A stretch of DNA of 64,000 nt, from positions 1 to 64,000 of the forward strand of contig JBGSKC010000058.1 in assembly GCA_041741415.1 (NCBI GenBank), in the 5' to 3' direction. The position numbers and the translations under genes were made by a program. The notes beneath the pieces are model-generated. The model saw only the letters and a program-made list of their open reading frames with translations. It made no database searches and was not told where the DNA came from. The DNA is from JANQTF01 sp041741415 (lineage in GTDB: Bacteria; Bacteroidota; Bacteroidia; J057). Below, piece after piece: positions 35,617 to 44,263 of the stretch. Each line of letters begins with the position of its first letter. The first letter of the stretch is position 1.

Positions 35617-35706
35617 TCATCCTGAGCAGGCCTTCAGGCCGTCGCCGAAGGAGGGCGCCCGGTTGTCATGGTTCGGCGACGGGCCTGGAGGCCCTGCTCA
35701 CCATGA
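35617..35706. repeat. Imperfect long inverted repeat
   Basis: Left arm 35617-35649 (GTCATCCTGAGCAGG..CCGTCGCCGAA) pairs with right arm 35672-35706 (TTCGGCGACGG..CCTGCTCACCATGAC), about 33 bases with a few mismatches and a 22-base GC-rich loop. It resembles dispersed palindromic intergenic units of bacterial genomes. The remaining gap 35213-35781 shows no gene. Confidence 0.55.
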
Positions 35707-35781
35707 CAGGCGACGGCTTTTCGGTCCAGTCTGACCTCCGACTTCTGACCTCTGTCTTCTCGACCGCTTTCCGACCAGTTC

Positions 35782-37458
35782 TCACATTCCCCCCTCCACC
35801 ACCGCCATCACCTCGTCCAGCAGTTGTCGGGAGCTCGAAACCAGTTCCTGGCAGCGCTGGCCCATGGCCTCTTTGGCAACAGGATCCTCCAGGCTGCCGA
35901 GGTTGATGCGGACATTCAGCACCGCGCCCTGAACCGCTGCGTGGACACACAGCGCGCCCACCCCGGCATCGGTGATGCTGTTAGGGTTGCCGTCGCGGGC
36001 CATGGCCAGCAGCAGATCGTAGGTTTGAAGCGCTGTTTCGGCTACTTCCAGCGGCACCCGCGCCGCCAGCAGCGTGGCCGCCTGGATCTGCTGCTTCCTC
36101 ACAGTTTTCTCTGCTTCGGTTGTTTTCGGCAAACGAAACGCCTCCATGACCTGCTCAAAAGCCTGGGTATCTTCGTCCACCAGCCGGAGCAGGCGGTCTT
36201 TGAGTTTTTGCCCGGTTTCTGCGTGGAGACTGAACTCGCCGACCCGGTCTTCCCATCCCTTTTTCACGCACGACAAATTGGCCACCATGGTACCCAAGGC
36301 TGCTCCCAGGGCCCCCACGAGTGCCGAAACTGATCCGCCGCCGGGCGCCGGGGCCTCCGAGGCCGTTAAGTCGGCGAATTGCTGCAAGTCCAGCTTCACT
36401 AATCTCGCGCTTTCTGCCAGCTGGTACTCGATCACCTTTTTCCGGGGATCAAACGGCGCCAGCTCGTCCAGGCCCAGGCTTTTCACAGCTATGTGGATCA
36501 GCTCGGCCTCCGACACTCCTTTGGAGAGATCCTGTTTTTCCAGGTAATAAGCCCCCGCATCCAGCAGGGCCTGCTTCGGGATGAGGCCCACGAGCTCCGA
36601 GCCAGTGACACGGAGACCCCGCCTGTCGGCGCTTTTTCTCGCTTCCTCAAAAGCCACATGGACTGGGGTGATCTGGATGTTGGTGAGGTTGGCCGATACC
36701 TGAGCGATGCCATATTCCTCCACGTACCAGCCGATTGCCTTCACCGATTTGCAGGCCCCGGGAATCCTGACGGGCTGGCCCTGGGCATCCTTCACCGGCT
36801 TGCCGTTGGGGCTGCCGTCTTCGGTCTGGATGCGGCCATTTTCCCGGATATCAAAAGCCACGGAATTAGCCCGCTTCACCGATTTGGTGTTGAGGTTGAT
36901 GTTGTAGGCAACCAGGAAATCGCGGACTCCGATCACCGTTTGCCCGGCTTTGGCGTGAAAGCGGGCAGGGCCATAGTCGGGCTTCCATTCAGGCAGGAGG
37001 ATCTTTTGCTCAAATCCTTCATACTCTCCCGCCCGGGTGGTAGCCAGGTTCTTTCTGCCGGGTTGCTGTGCGGCCTTTTCGTAGAGATAAACGGGAATCT
37101 CCAGTTCTTCTCCCACGCGCCGGGCAAGCTGATGCGCCCATTCCACGGCTTCTTCGTCTGTGATGCCGGAAATGGGAATGAGGGGGCAAACATCTGTAGC
37201 GCCCATGCGCGGGTGGGTGCCCTTGTGCTGGCGCATGTCGATGACTTCTGCTGCTGTGCGGATGGCCTGGAACGCGGCTTCTACAACGGCTTCTGGCGGG
37301 CCCACGAAGGTCATGACCGTGCGGTTGGTAGAGGCTCCGGGGTCCACATCGAGGAGCCTGACACCTTCCACGGCGGAGATGGCGTCGCTGATCTGGCGAA
37401 TGACAGCAGGGTTGCGGCCCTCAGAAAAGTTGGGAACGCATTCAATCAATGGGCGCAT
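35782..37458 (-). CDS. ftcD: Bifunctional glutamate formimidoyltransferase / formimidoyl-THF cyclodeaminase
   Basis: A 558-residue two-domain enzyme of histidine degradation and folate one-carbon metabolism. Residues 1-325 are the formiminotransferase (start LIECVPNFSEGR, NRTVMTFVG, HPRMGATDVCPLIP). Residues from about 360 to the end are the cyclodeaminase (FTCD_C: TASEAPAPGGGSVSALVGALGAAL). It transfers the formimino group to tetrahydrofolate and releases ammonia to give methenyl-THF. The other hut genes are not in the window. Domain order and length match the animal and Bacteroidota bifunctional form. Confidence 0.92.
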   Translation of the reverse strand: MRPLIECVPNFSEGRNPAVIRQISDAISAVEGVRLLDVDPGASTNRTVMTFVGPPEAVVEAAFQAIRTAAEVIDMRQHKGTHPRMGATDVCPLIPISGITDEEAVEWAHQLARRVGEELEIPVYLYEKAAQQPGRKNLATTRAGEYEGFEQKILLPEWKPDYGPARFHAKAGQTVIGVRDFLVAYNINLNTKSVKRANSVAFDIRENGRIQTEDGSPNGKPVKDAQGQPVRIPGACKSVKAIGWYVEEYGIAQVSANLTNIQITPVHVAFEEARKSADRRGLRVTGSELVGLIPKQALLDAGAYYLEKQDLSKGVSEAELIHIAVKSLGLDELAPFDPRKKVIEYQLAESARLVKLDLQQFADLTASEAPAPGGGSVSALVGALGAALGTMVANLSCVKKGWEDRVGEFSLHAETGQKLKDRLLRLVDEDTQAFEQVMEAFRLPKTTEAEKTVRKQQIQAATLLAARVPLEVAETALQTYDLLLAMARDGNPNSITDAGVGALCVHAAVQGAVLNVRINLGSLEDPVAKEAMGQRCQELVSSSRQLLDEVMAVVEGGM

Positions 37459-37504
37459 AGAAAGAAAAAATCTGGAGAGGGTAGAGACTGATAGGGGAAG
37501 AAGA

Positions 37505-37981
37505 TCAGACCTGGCCGGAGGAAATGGCTTCCATCTCGGCGGGGCTGAGCTTCATGGCGTCCTGCAACAGGGTGAGGCTGGGGCGGTTCAGGCTCATCCA
37601 CCCAAGGGCCCCGATGCCTGCAACCAGGGCCCAGGTCGACCCTGTGATCAGGAAGGCGGTAATACAGAACAGGGCTGCGCCTTCGAGAAAGGCGATTTTC
37701 ATGATAAATGCGGCGCGGAAAAGATCCTGGCGGGCACCAAGAGGCTGGTCGGCCCGGATGCCTTCCAGTTTCTTTTTGAAGAGGAAGTCGGCTGCAAAAG
37801 CCGACGATACCGCCCAACCGATGGCCAAAGCAGGAAGCCAGTTGCCCAGTGCCTCATCGCTTTCGGCTGCAAAACTCTCCTGCAGAAAAGTAGCGGCCAG
37901 CGCAAAGAGAAAGGCCCCGGCCATCATGGCATAGAACAGGGTGTTGAGCTGGATGAAAAAGGAAGGCTGTTTGTTGGCCAT
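37505..37981 (-). CDS. Small integral membrane protein of unknown function
   Basis: A 158-residue protein with four hydrophobic segments: FYAMMAGAFLFALAATF, LPALAIGWAVSSAFAADF, FIMKIAFLEGAALFCITAFLI and STWALVAGIGALGWMSL. It ends in an acidic helix that may be cytoplasmic. No family recognised. It lies 46 bases upstream of ftcD on the same strand and could be cotranscribed. Confidence 0.65.
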   Translation of the reverse strand: MANKQPSFFIQLNTLFYAMMAGAFLFALAATFLQESFAAESDEALGNWLPALAIGWAVSSAFAADFLFKKKLEGIRADQPLGARQDLFRAAFIMKIAFLEGAALFCITAFLITGSTWALVAGIGALGWMSLNRPSLTLLQDAMKLSPAEMEAISSGQV

Positions 37982-38105
37982 ATTTCGGGGTTGGGTATGG
38001 AAATTCCGGAAAAATTAGCTCAATTCCGGGAGCCGGGAAAGGATTTTCGAAGAAAGATTCGTTCTGTCCATGGCATTCGTTCCCCTTCAACAAACCAACC
38101 CAAAT

Positions 38106-39677
38106 ATGCGCCTGTCTCAAATTTTCCTGCTAAGCACCCTCCTGCTGGCTGGTGGCCTCCGTGCCCAGCATCCGCTGCCCACCCGGTCTGTGTCGGTGTT
38201 CAAAAATGGCACCGCCTTCCTCATTCGCTCCGGGCAGGTAAGCCCAACGGATGGCCATTTTCGCCTCAAAGCTGAAGATCTGCCCCCGGCCCTGTTCGGC
38301 ACCATCTGGCTGAGTTCACCCGACAAAAACCTTGGGGCTGTTTCCACCTTCGTTGACACGGTTTCGAACGAGGTGATGGCTACGGATTATTTCCTTTCGG
38401 CCAAAGAGAACATCGGTAAAAGGGTAAGCCTGCATTTGGGCGAAAAGGGTGAAGAAAAAGTATCGGGCGTTATCCGCGATGCACAAGATGGGATGATCGC
38501 CATCGAAGGTGAAGGCCAATGGCTGCTCGTTCCGGTCAAAGACATTCACCGGCTTTCCTACCTGGAGCGCCCCAACTGGCAAATGACCCGCAAGCAGGCC
38601 GAACGGGTTATGCAAATCAATTTTGTGACCCCCAAACCGAAGCAAACCGTGGATCTGATGTATCTGCGAACTGGTATTGCCTGGTTTCCACAGTACCGGA
38701 TTGACCTTGTCGGCGAAGACAAGGCCATGCTCAGCTTCCGGGCCGAACTGGCCAATGATGCCGAAGACATAGAAAACAGCGAGGTGAATTTCGTGGTGGG
38801 GATTCCCAATTTTCAATTCACCAACCAAACAGACCCCTTGTTCTATTTCGGCGCTATGAACCAGTATCTGAACGGATTTGCCACAGGCAATGTGCGCAGC
38901 GGCTATGCCCAGTCCCGTGCCGACATGGCCCAGACGATGTCCAATGCCATTTCTTATGAAACGGCCAGCGACCAGTTTGCCGGTTTGCCTGCACCGGCCG
39001 ACAATGTGGAGGGCGAGTCGCAGGAGGATTTGTACTACTACTCGATCCACGGGGTGACCCTTCCGAAAGGAGGCCGGGCCATGTACACCGTGTTTTCGAG
39101 GGAAATTGAGGTGGAGCACATTTATGAAGCCCAACTCCCGGCCAATGCCGCCTACAACGAATACTATCAAACTTCAGCACAAACACTCCCCGACCCGGTT
39201 TTCCATCGGCTCAAGCTCCTGAACAACAGCAACCAGCCTTTCACCACCGGCTCTGCCATGGTGTTCCGGGCTGACGGACCCGTGGCCAGGCCTATTTCCC
39301 AGGACAAGCTGACCTACACGCCTCCCGGCGGGCGGAGCTTTATCACCCTCACCAACGCATCGGATGTGGAGGTGCGGCATAAGGAAAATGAAGTGGCCAG
39401 GGTGGTGAATGCCAAAAGAGAAAACAAAATCCAATATGACCTCGTGACAGTGGAGGGGGAAATCACCATCAAAAACCACAAGTCAACCGATCTCCGGCTG
39501 GACATTCGCCGCACCCTCACGGGAGAGCTCCTCAGCACCAAACCCGACTGGCAGTTGTCGCGCCGCGTGAATTTCAACAGCAGCCTCAACCCCCTCACCG
39601 ACGTGTGCTGGGAGCTCAAGCCCAAGGCCGGGGAGGAAATCACGATCCGGTATTCCTACAAAATTTTCGTCCAGTAA
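38106..39677 (+). CDS. Secreted DUF4139-like protein
   Basis: A 523-residue protein with a signal peptide (MRLSQIFLLSTLLLAGGLRAQ). The N-terminal part (VSVFKNGTAFLIRSGQV) recalls the start of mucoidy-inhibitor A/DUF4139 proteins; the middle and end carry long beta-strands (TIKNHKSTDLRLDIRRT; VCWELKPKAGEEITIRYSYKIFV) as in the DUF4139 C-terminal region. Role in Bacteroidota unknown, possibly envelope-associated. Start ATG 38106 places the signal peptide at the N-terminus; 38070 is an unlikely alternative. A terminator follows. Confidence 0.7.
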   Translation: MRLSQIFLLSTLLLAGGLRAQHPLPTRSVSVFKNGTAFLIRSGQVSPTDGHFRLKAEDLPPALFGTIWLSSPDKNLGAVSTFVDTVSNEVMATDYFLSAKENIGKRVSLHLGEKGEEKVSGVIRDAQDGMIAIEGEGQWLLVPVKDIHRLSYLERPNWQMTRKQAERVMQINFVTPKPKQTVDLMYLRTGIAWFPQYRIDLVGEDKAMLSFRAELANDAEDIENSEVNFVVGIPNFQFTNQTDPLFYFGAMNQYLNGFATGNVRSGYAQSRADMAQTMSNAISYETASDQFAGLPAPADNVEGESQEDLYYYSIHGVTLPKGGRAMYTVFSREIEVEHIYEAQLPANAAYNEYYQTSAQTLPDPVFHRLKLLNNSNQPFTTGSAMVFRADGPVARPISQDKLTYTPPGGRSFITLTNASDVEVRHKENEVARVVNAKRENKIQYDLVTVEGEITIKNHKSTDLRLDIRRTLTGELLSTKPDWQLSRRVNFNSSLNPLTDVCWELKPKAGEEITIRYSYKIFVQ

Positions 39678-39695
39678 CAGCTGGTTTCACGATGG

Positions 39696-39731
39696 CCGGT
39701 GCTTTTCCTTCGGGAGAGGCACTGGTTTTTT
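39696..39731 (+). terminator. Rho-independent terminator
   Basis: CCGGTGC (39696-39702) pairs with GCACTGG (39719-39725), then TTTTTT. Ends the DUF4139-like gene. The gap to the comM start otherwise holds nothing. Confidence 0.6.
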
Positions 39732-39967
39732 GTTGTTTTCAAGAGCTTTTTTTGGGGCCGGACACCGGTGAAATTTGAGCAAAGTCCAAAAAGCAGGGTC
39801 TCATTCTTTCGTTTTGGGCTGTATCAGACGGTCGGGGAGGAGTTTTTTGGCAGATTTGTCCTGAAAATGAGCTTGACGAGGGCATGATTTGGCTGAGCAA
39901 ACCCCCCAATCTGTGTTTTTCTATTTGCCGCTTCTGCCCCAGCTTGCCGCAAGCAATTCACACCCTC

Positions 39968-41509
39968 ATGCTCATTCAAGCTTTCGGAAGCGCCGTGGAA
40001 GGCATCCACGCCACCATCATCACTGTTGAAGTCAACGTTGCCCGCGGGCGATTTGGCTATAACCTCGTCGGGCTGGCCGACAGCGCCGTCAGGGAAAGCA
40101 AACAGCGCATTTTCACCGCCTTTCAGAACAACGACATGACCTTCCCGCGCTCGGAGGTCACCATCAACATGGCCCCCGCCGATATCCAGAAGGCGGGTTC
40201 TGCCTACGACCTCACCCTGGCGCTGGGCGTGCTGGCAGCGGCTGGCGATATCCGTCCCGACACCATATCCGACTACCTGATCATGGGCGAGCTCTCACTT
40301 GATGGCACCCTGCGACCCATCAAGGGGGCCCTGCCCATCGCCATTGAGGCGAGGAAGCGCCAGTTCAAGGGCTTTTTGCTGCCGGCAGTCAACGCTGCCG
40401 AAGCCGCCATCGTGGACGGCATCGACGTGATTCCGATTTCTCACCTCAAAGAGGCCATCGATTTTCTGGACGGAAAGGAAAACATCGAGCCGCTGGTGCG
40501 CGATACCAGGGCCATTTTTTTCGAGGCGCAGCAAAGCGTTGACCACGATTTTTCGGATGTGAAGGGCCAGGAAAACGTGAAGCGGGCGCTGGAAGTGGCT
40601 GCAGCCGGGGGCCACAATGTGATCATGATTGGCCCGCCGGGCGCTGGCAAGACGATGCTGGCCAAGCGGATGTCCGGCATTTTGCCGCCGCTCACTCTGC
40701 ACGAAGCCCTGGAAACCACCAAGATTCACTCCGTTGTGGGCATGTTGCCTGAAAATGCTGCCCTCGTGGCCCAACGGCCCTTTCGTTCGCCTCACCACAC
40801 CATCTCCGACGTGGCCCTTGTGGGAGGCGGCGGCATTCCGCAGCCGGGGGAAATCAGCCTGGCGCACAATGGCATTTTGTTTCTGGACGAATTGCCCGAG
40901 TTCAAACGGCAGGTGCTCGAGGTGCTGCGGCAGCCTTTGGAGGAGCGGAAAGTAACCGTGTCGCGGGCGAAGGTCACGGTGGATTATCCTGCCAATTTTG
41001 TGCTGCTTTCCAGCATGAATCCCTGTCCTTGCGGCTACTACAACCATCCCGACAAGGATTGTGTGTGTGCTCCGGCGCAGATACAGCGCTATCTGGCCCG
41101 GATCAGCGGCCCGCTGCTGGACAGGATCGACCTGCATGTGGAAGTGACACCGGTGCCGTTTGAGGAATTGTCGAGCCGGGCCGATGGCGAGAAGAGTGAG
41201 GCGATCCGGCAGCGGGTGATCCAGGCGCGCGACCGCCAGTTGCACCGGTTCCGGGAGCAGCCCGGCATGTATTCCAATGCGATGATGCCGCCCCAGATGG
41301 TGCGGCGCGTGTGCACGATCGACAAAGCCTCAGAAAGCCTGCTGGAAGTGGCCATGAAGAAGCTGGATCTCAGTGCCAGGGCGTTTGACCGCATTCTCAA
41401 GGTGGCGCGCACAATTGCCGACCTCGCCGACAGCGAGCGGATCCTGGCTGAGCACATTGCCGAGGCCATCCAATACCGGAGCCTCGACCGGGAAAGCTGG
41501 GGAGGGTAG
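39968..41509 (+). CDS. comM: YifB/ComM family Mg-chelatase-like AAA+ ATPase
   Basis: A 513-residue protein. N-terminal ChlI-like (Lon-protease-like) domain (1-180: YNLVGLADSAVRESKQR), then the AAA+ domain with Walker A GPPGAGKTMLAKR and Walker B GILFLDELPEF, and the C-terminal Mg-chelatase domain (ISGPLLDRIDLHVEV). In Haemophilus and others ComM is a hexameric helicase aiding branch migration during natural transformation. Start ATG 39968 gives the usual MLIQAFGSAV; the 28-residue upstream extension is not family-like. Confidence 0.92.
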   Translation: MLIQAFGSAVEGIHATIITVEVNVARGRFGYNLVGLADSAVRESKQRIFTAFQNNDMTFPRSEVTINMAPADIQKAGSAYDLTLALGVLAAAGDIRPDTISDYLIMGELSLDGTLRPIKGALPIAIEARKRQFKGFLLPAVNAAEAAIVDGIDVIPISHLKEAIDFLDGKENIEPLVRDTRAIFFEAQQSVDHDFSDVKGQENVKRALEVAAAGGHNVIMIGPPGAGKTMLAKRMSGILPPLTLHEALETTKIHSVVGMLPENAALVAQRPFRSPHHTISDVALVGGGGIPQPGEISLAHNGILFLDELPEFKRQVLEVLRQPLEERKVTVSRAKVTVDYPANFVLLSSMNPCPCGYYNHPDKDCVCAPAQIQRYLARISGPLLDRIDLHVEVTPVPFEELSSRADGEKSEAIRQRVIQARDRQLHRFREQPGMYSNAMMPPQMVRRVCTIDKASESLLEVAMKKLDLSARAFDRILKVARTIADLADSERILAEHIAEAIQYRSLDRESWGG

Positions 41510-41523
41510 GGGGTACCTGTTTT

Positions 41524-42513
41524 TCAATCCAGGTTCACCAGCCACTTTTCGCCAGTCTTGAGATCGTAGAGATAAATGGCAAAGTCAAAATCTAAATATC
41601 CGCCTCCAATAGGAATAGCAGAGGTTTCATTCATAAACATCCATGAGTCGTTGACTGGCAACCCAAAGTCATAAATGTAGAGATGGTTACATTCACTCTT
41701 CTGAAGGATGGTATCTGTCTGGGCAGACTCCACCACCGTGTGATAGATGCCATAGGCGTTACTCCAAAAAAATGACCTACTGTCTTCTACCCACTTAAAG
41801 TTTCCTGCTCCCGTGAGAGTGCCAGGGGTTACTTGCTTGGAGTCTCCCGTATTGGCGTTAATGACCCAAGTACCCTCGTCTCTCGCGGGTCCTTTCCGGA
41901 TAATAGCACTGGAATCGTCGGGAGACCAATAGGGGTGGCCAATGTATGGACTCCCTACCCTTCCCAAATAAACAGGCTGGACAGAATCTCCGTTGGCCAA
42001 CACACTTAAATACCCCGCTCCCCCTGAAGCCAATGATCCTTCGAAATATACCCTCGTGTTATTGGCATTCCACTGAGGGATGATTGCTGAAAATCCAGGT
42101 TGAGTTAGCCTTGTTAGGCTATCTCCATTTGCCTTGATTTTGTAAATATTAAAACCAATAGCATCTTCATATTGATGAAAAACGAGCCAGCCATTTTTAC
42201 CCCAATCTAAAGTTGTTACTTCATTATTAAGGAGTAAAGCCTTCTCACCAGTGACAAGGTTCATTGTCCACAGCTCCTCCCAGTTTCCGAGCCCCACAAG
42301 GTGAATCTTATTATATGCGATTTCAAGCGGATTGAGCGGATTGACCGCCATCAATTGATAGACAATGGAGTCATACACATAAGTGAACCCTATGTTTGGC
42401 TGCTCAGGGAATGGTGAGGTGCTCCCCATCGACTGGACAAAAAAGGCCTTTGAATAAGGTGGCTTGTTGAGGTAGAAATACGAAAGAACGAAGTAAAATT
42501 CTGGTCTGAGCAT
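41524..42513 (-). CDS. TolB/WD40-like beta-propeller protein truncated by IS insertion
   Basis: The genuine gene part is 41524-42414: repeats typical of TolB-like propellers (NGWLVFHQYEDAIGFNIYKI, PQWNANNTRVYFEGS, PYWSPDDSSAIIR, FKWVEDSRSFFWSN). The original N-terminus with signal peptide is lost, because the IS3 right end lies at 42415. By chance the IS end supplies an in-frame ATG at 42513 and 33 residues (MLRPEFYFVLSYF...), so an intact fusion frame of 329 residues remains. Whether it is made or exported is unknown; probably non-functional. Beyond the left IS end I could not recognise the missing 5' part. Confidence 0.65.
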   Translation of the reverse strand: MLRPEFYFVLSYFYLNKPPYSKAFFVQSMGSTSPFPEQPNIGFTYVYDSIVYQLMAVNPLNPLEIAYNKIHLVGLGNWEELWTMNLVTGEKALLLNNEVTTLDWGKNGWLVFHQYEDAIGFNIYKIKANGDSLTRLTQPGFSAIIPQWNANNTRVYFEGSLASGGAGYLSVLANGDSVQPVYLGRVGSPYIGHPYWSPDDSSAIIRKGPARDEGTWVINANTGDSKQVTPGTLTGAGNFKWVEDSRSFFWSNAYGIYHTVVESAQTDTILQKSECNHLYIYDFGLPVNDSWMFMNETSAIPIGGGYLDFDFAIYLYDLKTGEKWLVNLD

Positions 42514-42525
42514 TGGTTATTGCGG

Positions 42526-42592
42526 GACTTTTCCACGGTTTCAGCCGGGGCCCCCGGCAGGGAAGGCCCAAGGCTGAAAATGTGGGAAAGTC
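42526..42592. repeat. Hairpin inside the IS right end
   Basis: Arms 42526-42546 and 42572-42592 pair at 18 of 21 positions around a GC-rich loop. It lies between orfB and the right terminal repeat and may be a terminator or a control of outside transcription. The 187-base non-coding right part of the IS contains it. Confidence 0.5.
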
Positions 42593-42601
42593 TGCGCGCC
42601 T

Positions 42602-43438
42602 TCATGTCTTTTTGTCGAGCATGAAGACCTCATGCGGGCTTCTTCCCTGGAGGCTGCTGTGAGGACGCTCATGGTTGTAGAAGTGGAAGTAGTCATGGAT
42701 CCTCAGCCAGGCTTCGGTACCATTCTGGTATTCTCTGAGGTACACTTCCTCATACTTTAAGCTTCTCCAGAGCCGCTCGGTGAAGACATTATCAATGGCT
42801 CTTCCCTTGCCATCCATGCTGAACCGGAGGCCGGGTTGTACCAGGACTGCCTGCACAAAAGCCTTGGAAGTGAACTGTGCTCCCTGGTCGCTGTTGATGA
42901 TTTCTACCTTGACCTGGCTCCAGACGCGCGATAGCGCGCTCAGACAAAAGGCCGAATCAAGGCTGTTGGATAGCTCCCAGGAAAGCACATAGCGGCTATA
43001 CCAGTCGATGAACGCTACAAGGTACAAAAATTTGCGCCTCATCGGGATATAGGTGATGTCCACCCCCAGCACCTGGCCCGGATGCGTGATGGTAAGCCCC
43101 CGGAGCAGGTAGGGAAACACCTGATGATCAGATCCTTGCCCAGGCTTGGAGGTATGAGGCCCGGGGCAGATGGCACTAAGAGCCATGCTCTGGTACAAAC
43201 GCCGGACCCGCTTTGGATTGACCTCGTGCCCCTCGCGGCGAAGCCACGCAGTCATCTGTCTTACCCCATAAAACGGGGTCTCGGTGTATTGGCGGTCGAT
43301 CAGCTTCATCAGCAGCAGGTTTTCTTCATCCTCCGCCACAGGCTGGTAGTAGTAGCTGCTACGGCTCAGCCCCAGCAGCTCACACTGTCGGCTCAGGCTG
43401 ATCTCGATATCAGCTTCTATCAGCGCACGCATCTCCAT
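42602..43438 (-). CDS. IS3-family transposase OrfB (DDE integrase)
   Basis: A 278-residue rve-type integrase. An HTH-like N-terminal segment (LSRQCELLGLSRSSYYY) is followed by the catalytic core; all three acidic residues are present: GVDITYIP, NSDQGAQF and FTERLWRSLKYEE. The C-terminus HERPHSSLQGRSPHEVF is typical of IS3/IS150 transposases. It has its own ATG, in a frame one base ahead of orfA, and lies 4 bases downstream of the orfA stop, so translation may be by reinitiation or by slippage at the A9 run. Confidence 0.92.
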   Translation of the reverse strand: MEMRALIEADIEISLSRQCELLGLSRSSYYYQPVAEDEENLLLMKLIDRQYTETPFYGVRQMTAWLRREGHEVNPKRVRRLYQSMALSAICPGPHTSKPGQGSDHQVFPYLLRGLTITHPGQVLGVDITYIPMRRKFLYLVAFIDWYSRYVLSWELSNSLDSAFCLSALSRVWSQVKVEIINSDQGAQFTSKAFVQAVLVQPGLRFSMDGKGRAIDNVFTERLWRSLKYEEVYLREYQNGTEAWLRIHDYFHFYNHERPHSSLQGRSPHEVFMLDKKT

Positions 43439-43442
43439 CGGA

Positions 43443-43754
43443 CTACAAACGACCAGATTTTTTTTTCAACCAGTCCCGCTCTACGGTGAGCTGGCCGATC
43501 TGCTGGTATAACTCCTTGACCAGATCTTCCTGCGCTTTAGAATCCCGATCCGATTTTCGCTGATCCTCAAAGCCACTCACCAGCACCTCCAGGGCCTGCT
43601 TTTTCCACTGGCTCACCTGGTTGGGGTGCACCCCGTACTCTTGAGCGATCTCCGACAACGTCTGACGTTCTTGCAACGCCGCCAAGGCAATCCGCGCCTT
43701 CTCGCTCCCGCTGAATGTTCTGCGTTTTTGCTTCACTGGAATTCTCTTTTTCAT
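43443..43754 (-). CDS. IS3-family transposase OrfA
   Basis: A 103-residue DNA-binding subunit. The HTH (IALAALQERQTLSEIAQEYGV HPNQVSQWKKQALE) recognises the terminal repeats and a leucine-zipper-like helix (LVKELYQQIGQLTVERDWLKKK) follows. Near the 3' end is a run of nine A (LKKKS codons), a typical slippage site. Losing one A would put ribosomes in the orfB frame, whereas the usual -1 shift of IS3 elements would not. Confidence 0.9.
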   Translation of the reverse strand: MKKRIPVKQKRRTFSGSEKARIALAALQERQTLSEIAQEYGVHPNQVSQWKKQALEVLVSGFEDQRKSDRDSKAQEDLVKELYQQIGQLTVERDWLKKKSGRL

Positions 43755-43812
43755 GTGACAAATTGCAATTTGTCCACCTTATTCACCTGTCCAGTTTTTG
43801 GGGTACACTTCA

Positions 43813-44263
43813 CAAAGTAGCTTCGGGCAGCGAAAATAAGAAAACCTGCACCTTGTAAACCTGCAATAAACAATTTTCGAGGCTCCCAACCTTACACAAA
43901 ACTTCCCAACCCAGACTTGTTCTTCCTGTCTCTTATGTATGGGGCGTTTCACAAGATTCAATTTGGTACGAAACAAAAGATAATTAAGTATATAAAATAT
44001 TTTACCAAGCAGAACAACTGATCTTGTCAACCGTAGGAATTCTCACCAGGAACGTCAATTTTGTCATCTATGCCAGTTATCGCTGTTTTTTGTATCCTCG
44101 GTGCCGGCCTTGCTGCTGCTTTCCCTAAAACAAGCATTGTCTTGCTACTGCTTGCCTCCACCTTCGTTGGAGCAAAGTCGCTTCCACGCACCCGGCCCGC
44201 CGGGCAGGCTGCTGATCTCGCAAAAAGCGTGTATGTTGCACAATCATCTACCCCCAGCGAATC
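43813..44263. other. Intergenic region beside the IS
   Basis: About 450 bases, AT-rich until 44040. Short frames on both strands do not look like proteins. It may hold the original upstream region of the truncated propeller gene, but this could not be shown. Confidence 0.35.

Larger units (their letters stand above)
42415..43812 (-). mobile_element. Complete IS3-family insertion sequence
   Basis: A 1398-bp element. Terminal inverted repeats of about 25 bp match at 19 positions (TGAGGTGCTCCCC... at 42415 and TGAAGTGTACCCC... read inward from 43812), typical of IS3 ends. It encodes orfA and orfB on the minus strand. No direct target repeat is visible (AATGG left, CAAAG right). The right 130 bases recur identically at window positions 1-130. 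Confidence 0.88.

Noticed and set aside
36493..37491. Plus-strand open frame of 332 codons opposite ftcD
   Set aside because: It is a GC-rich shadow of the clearly coding ftcD strand.
38316..39170. Minus-strand open frame of 284 codons
   Set aside because: Antisense to the secreted DUF4139-like gene; no recognisable sequence.
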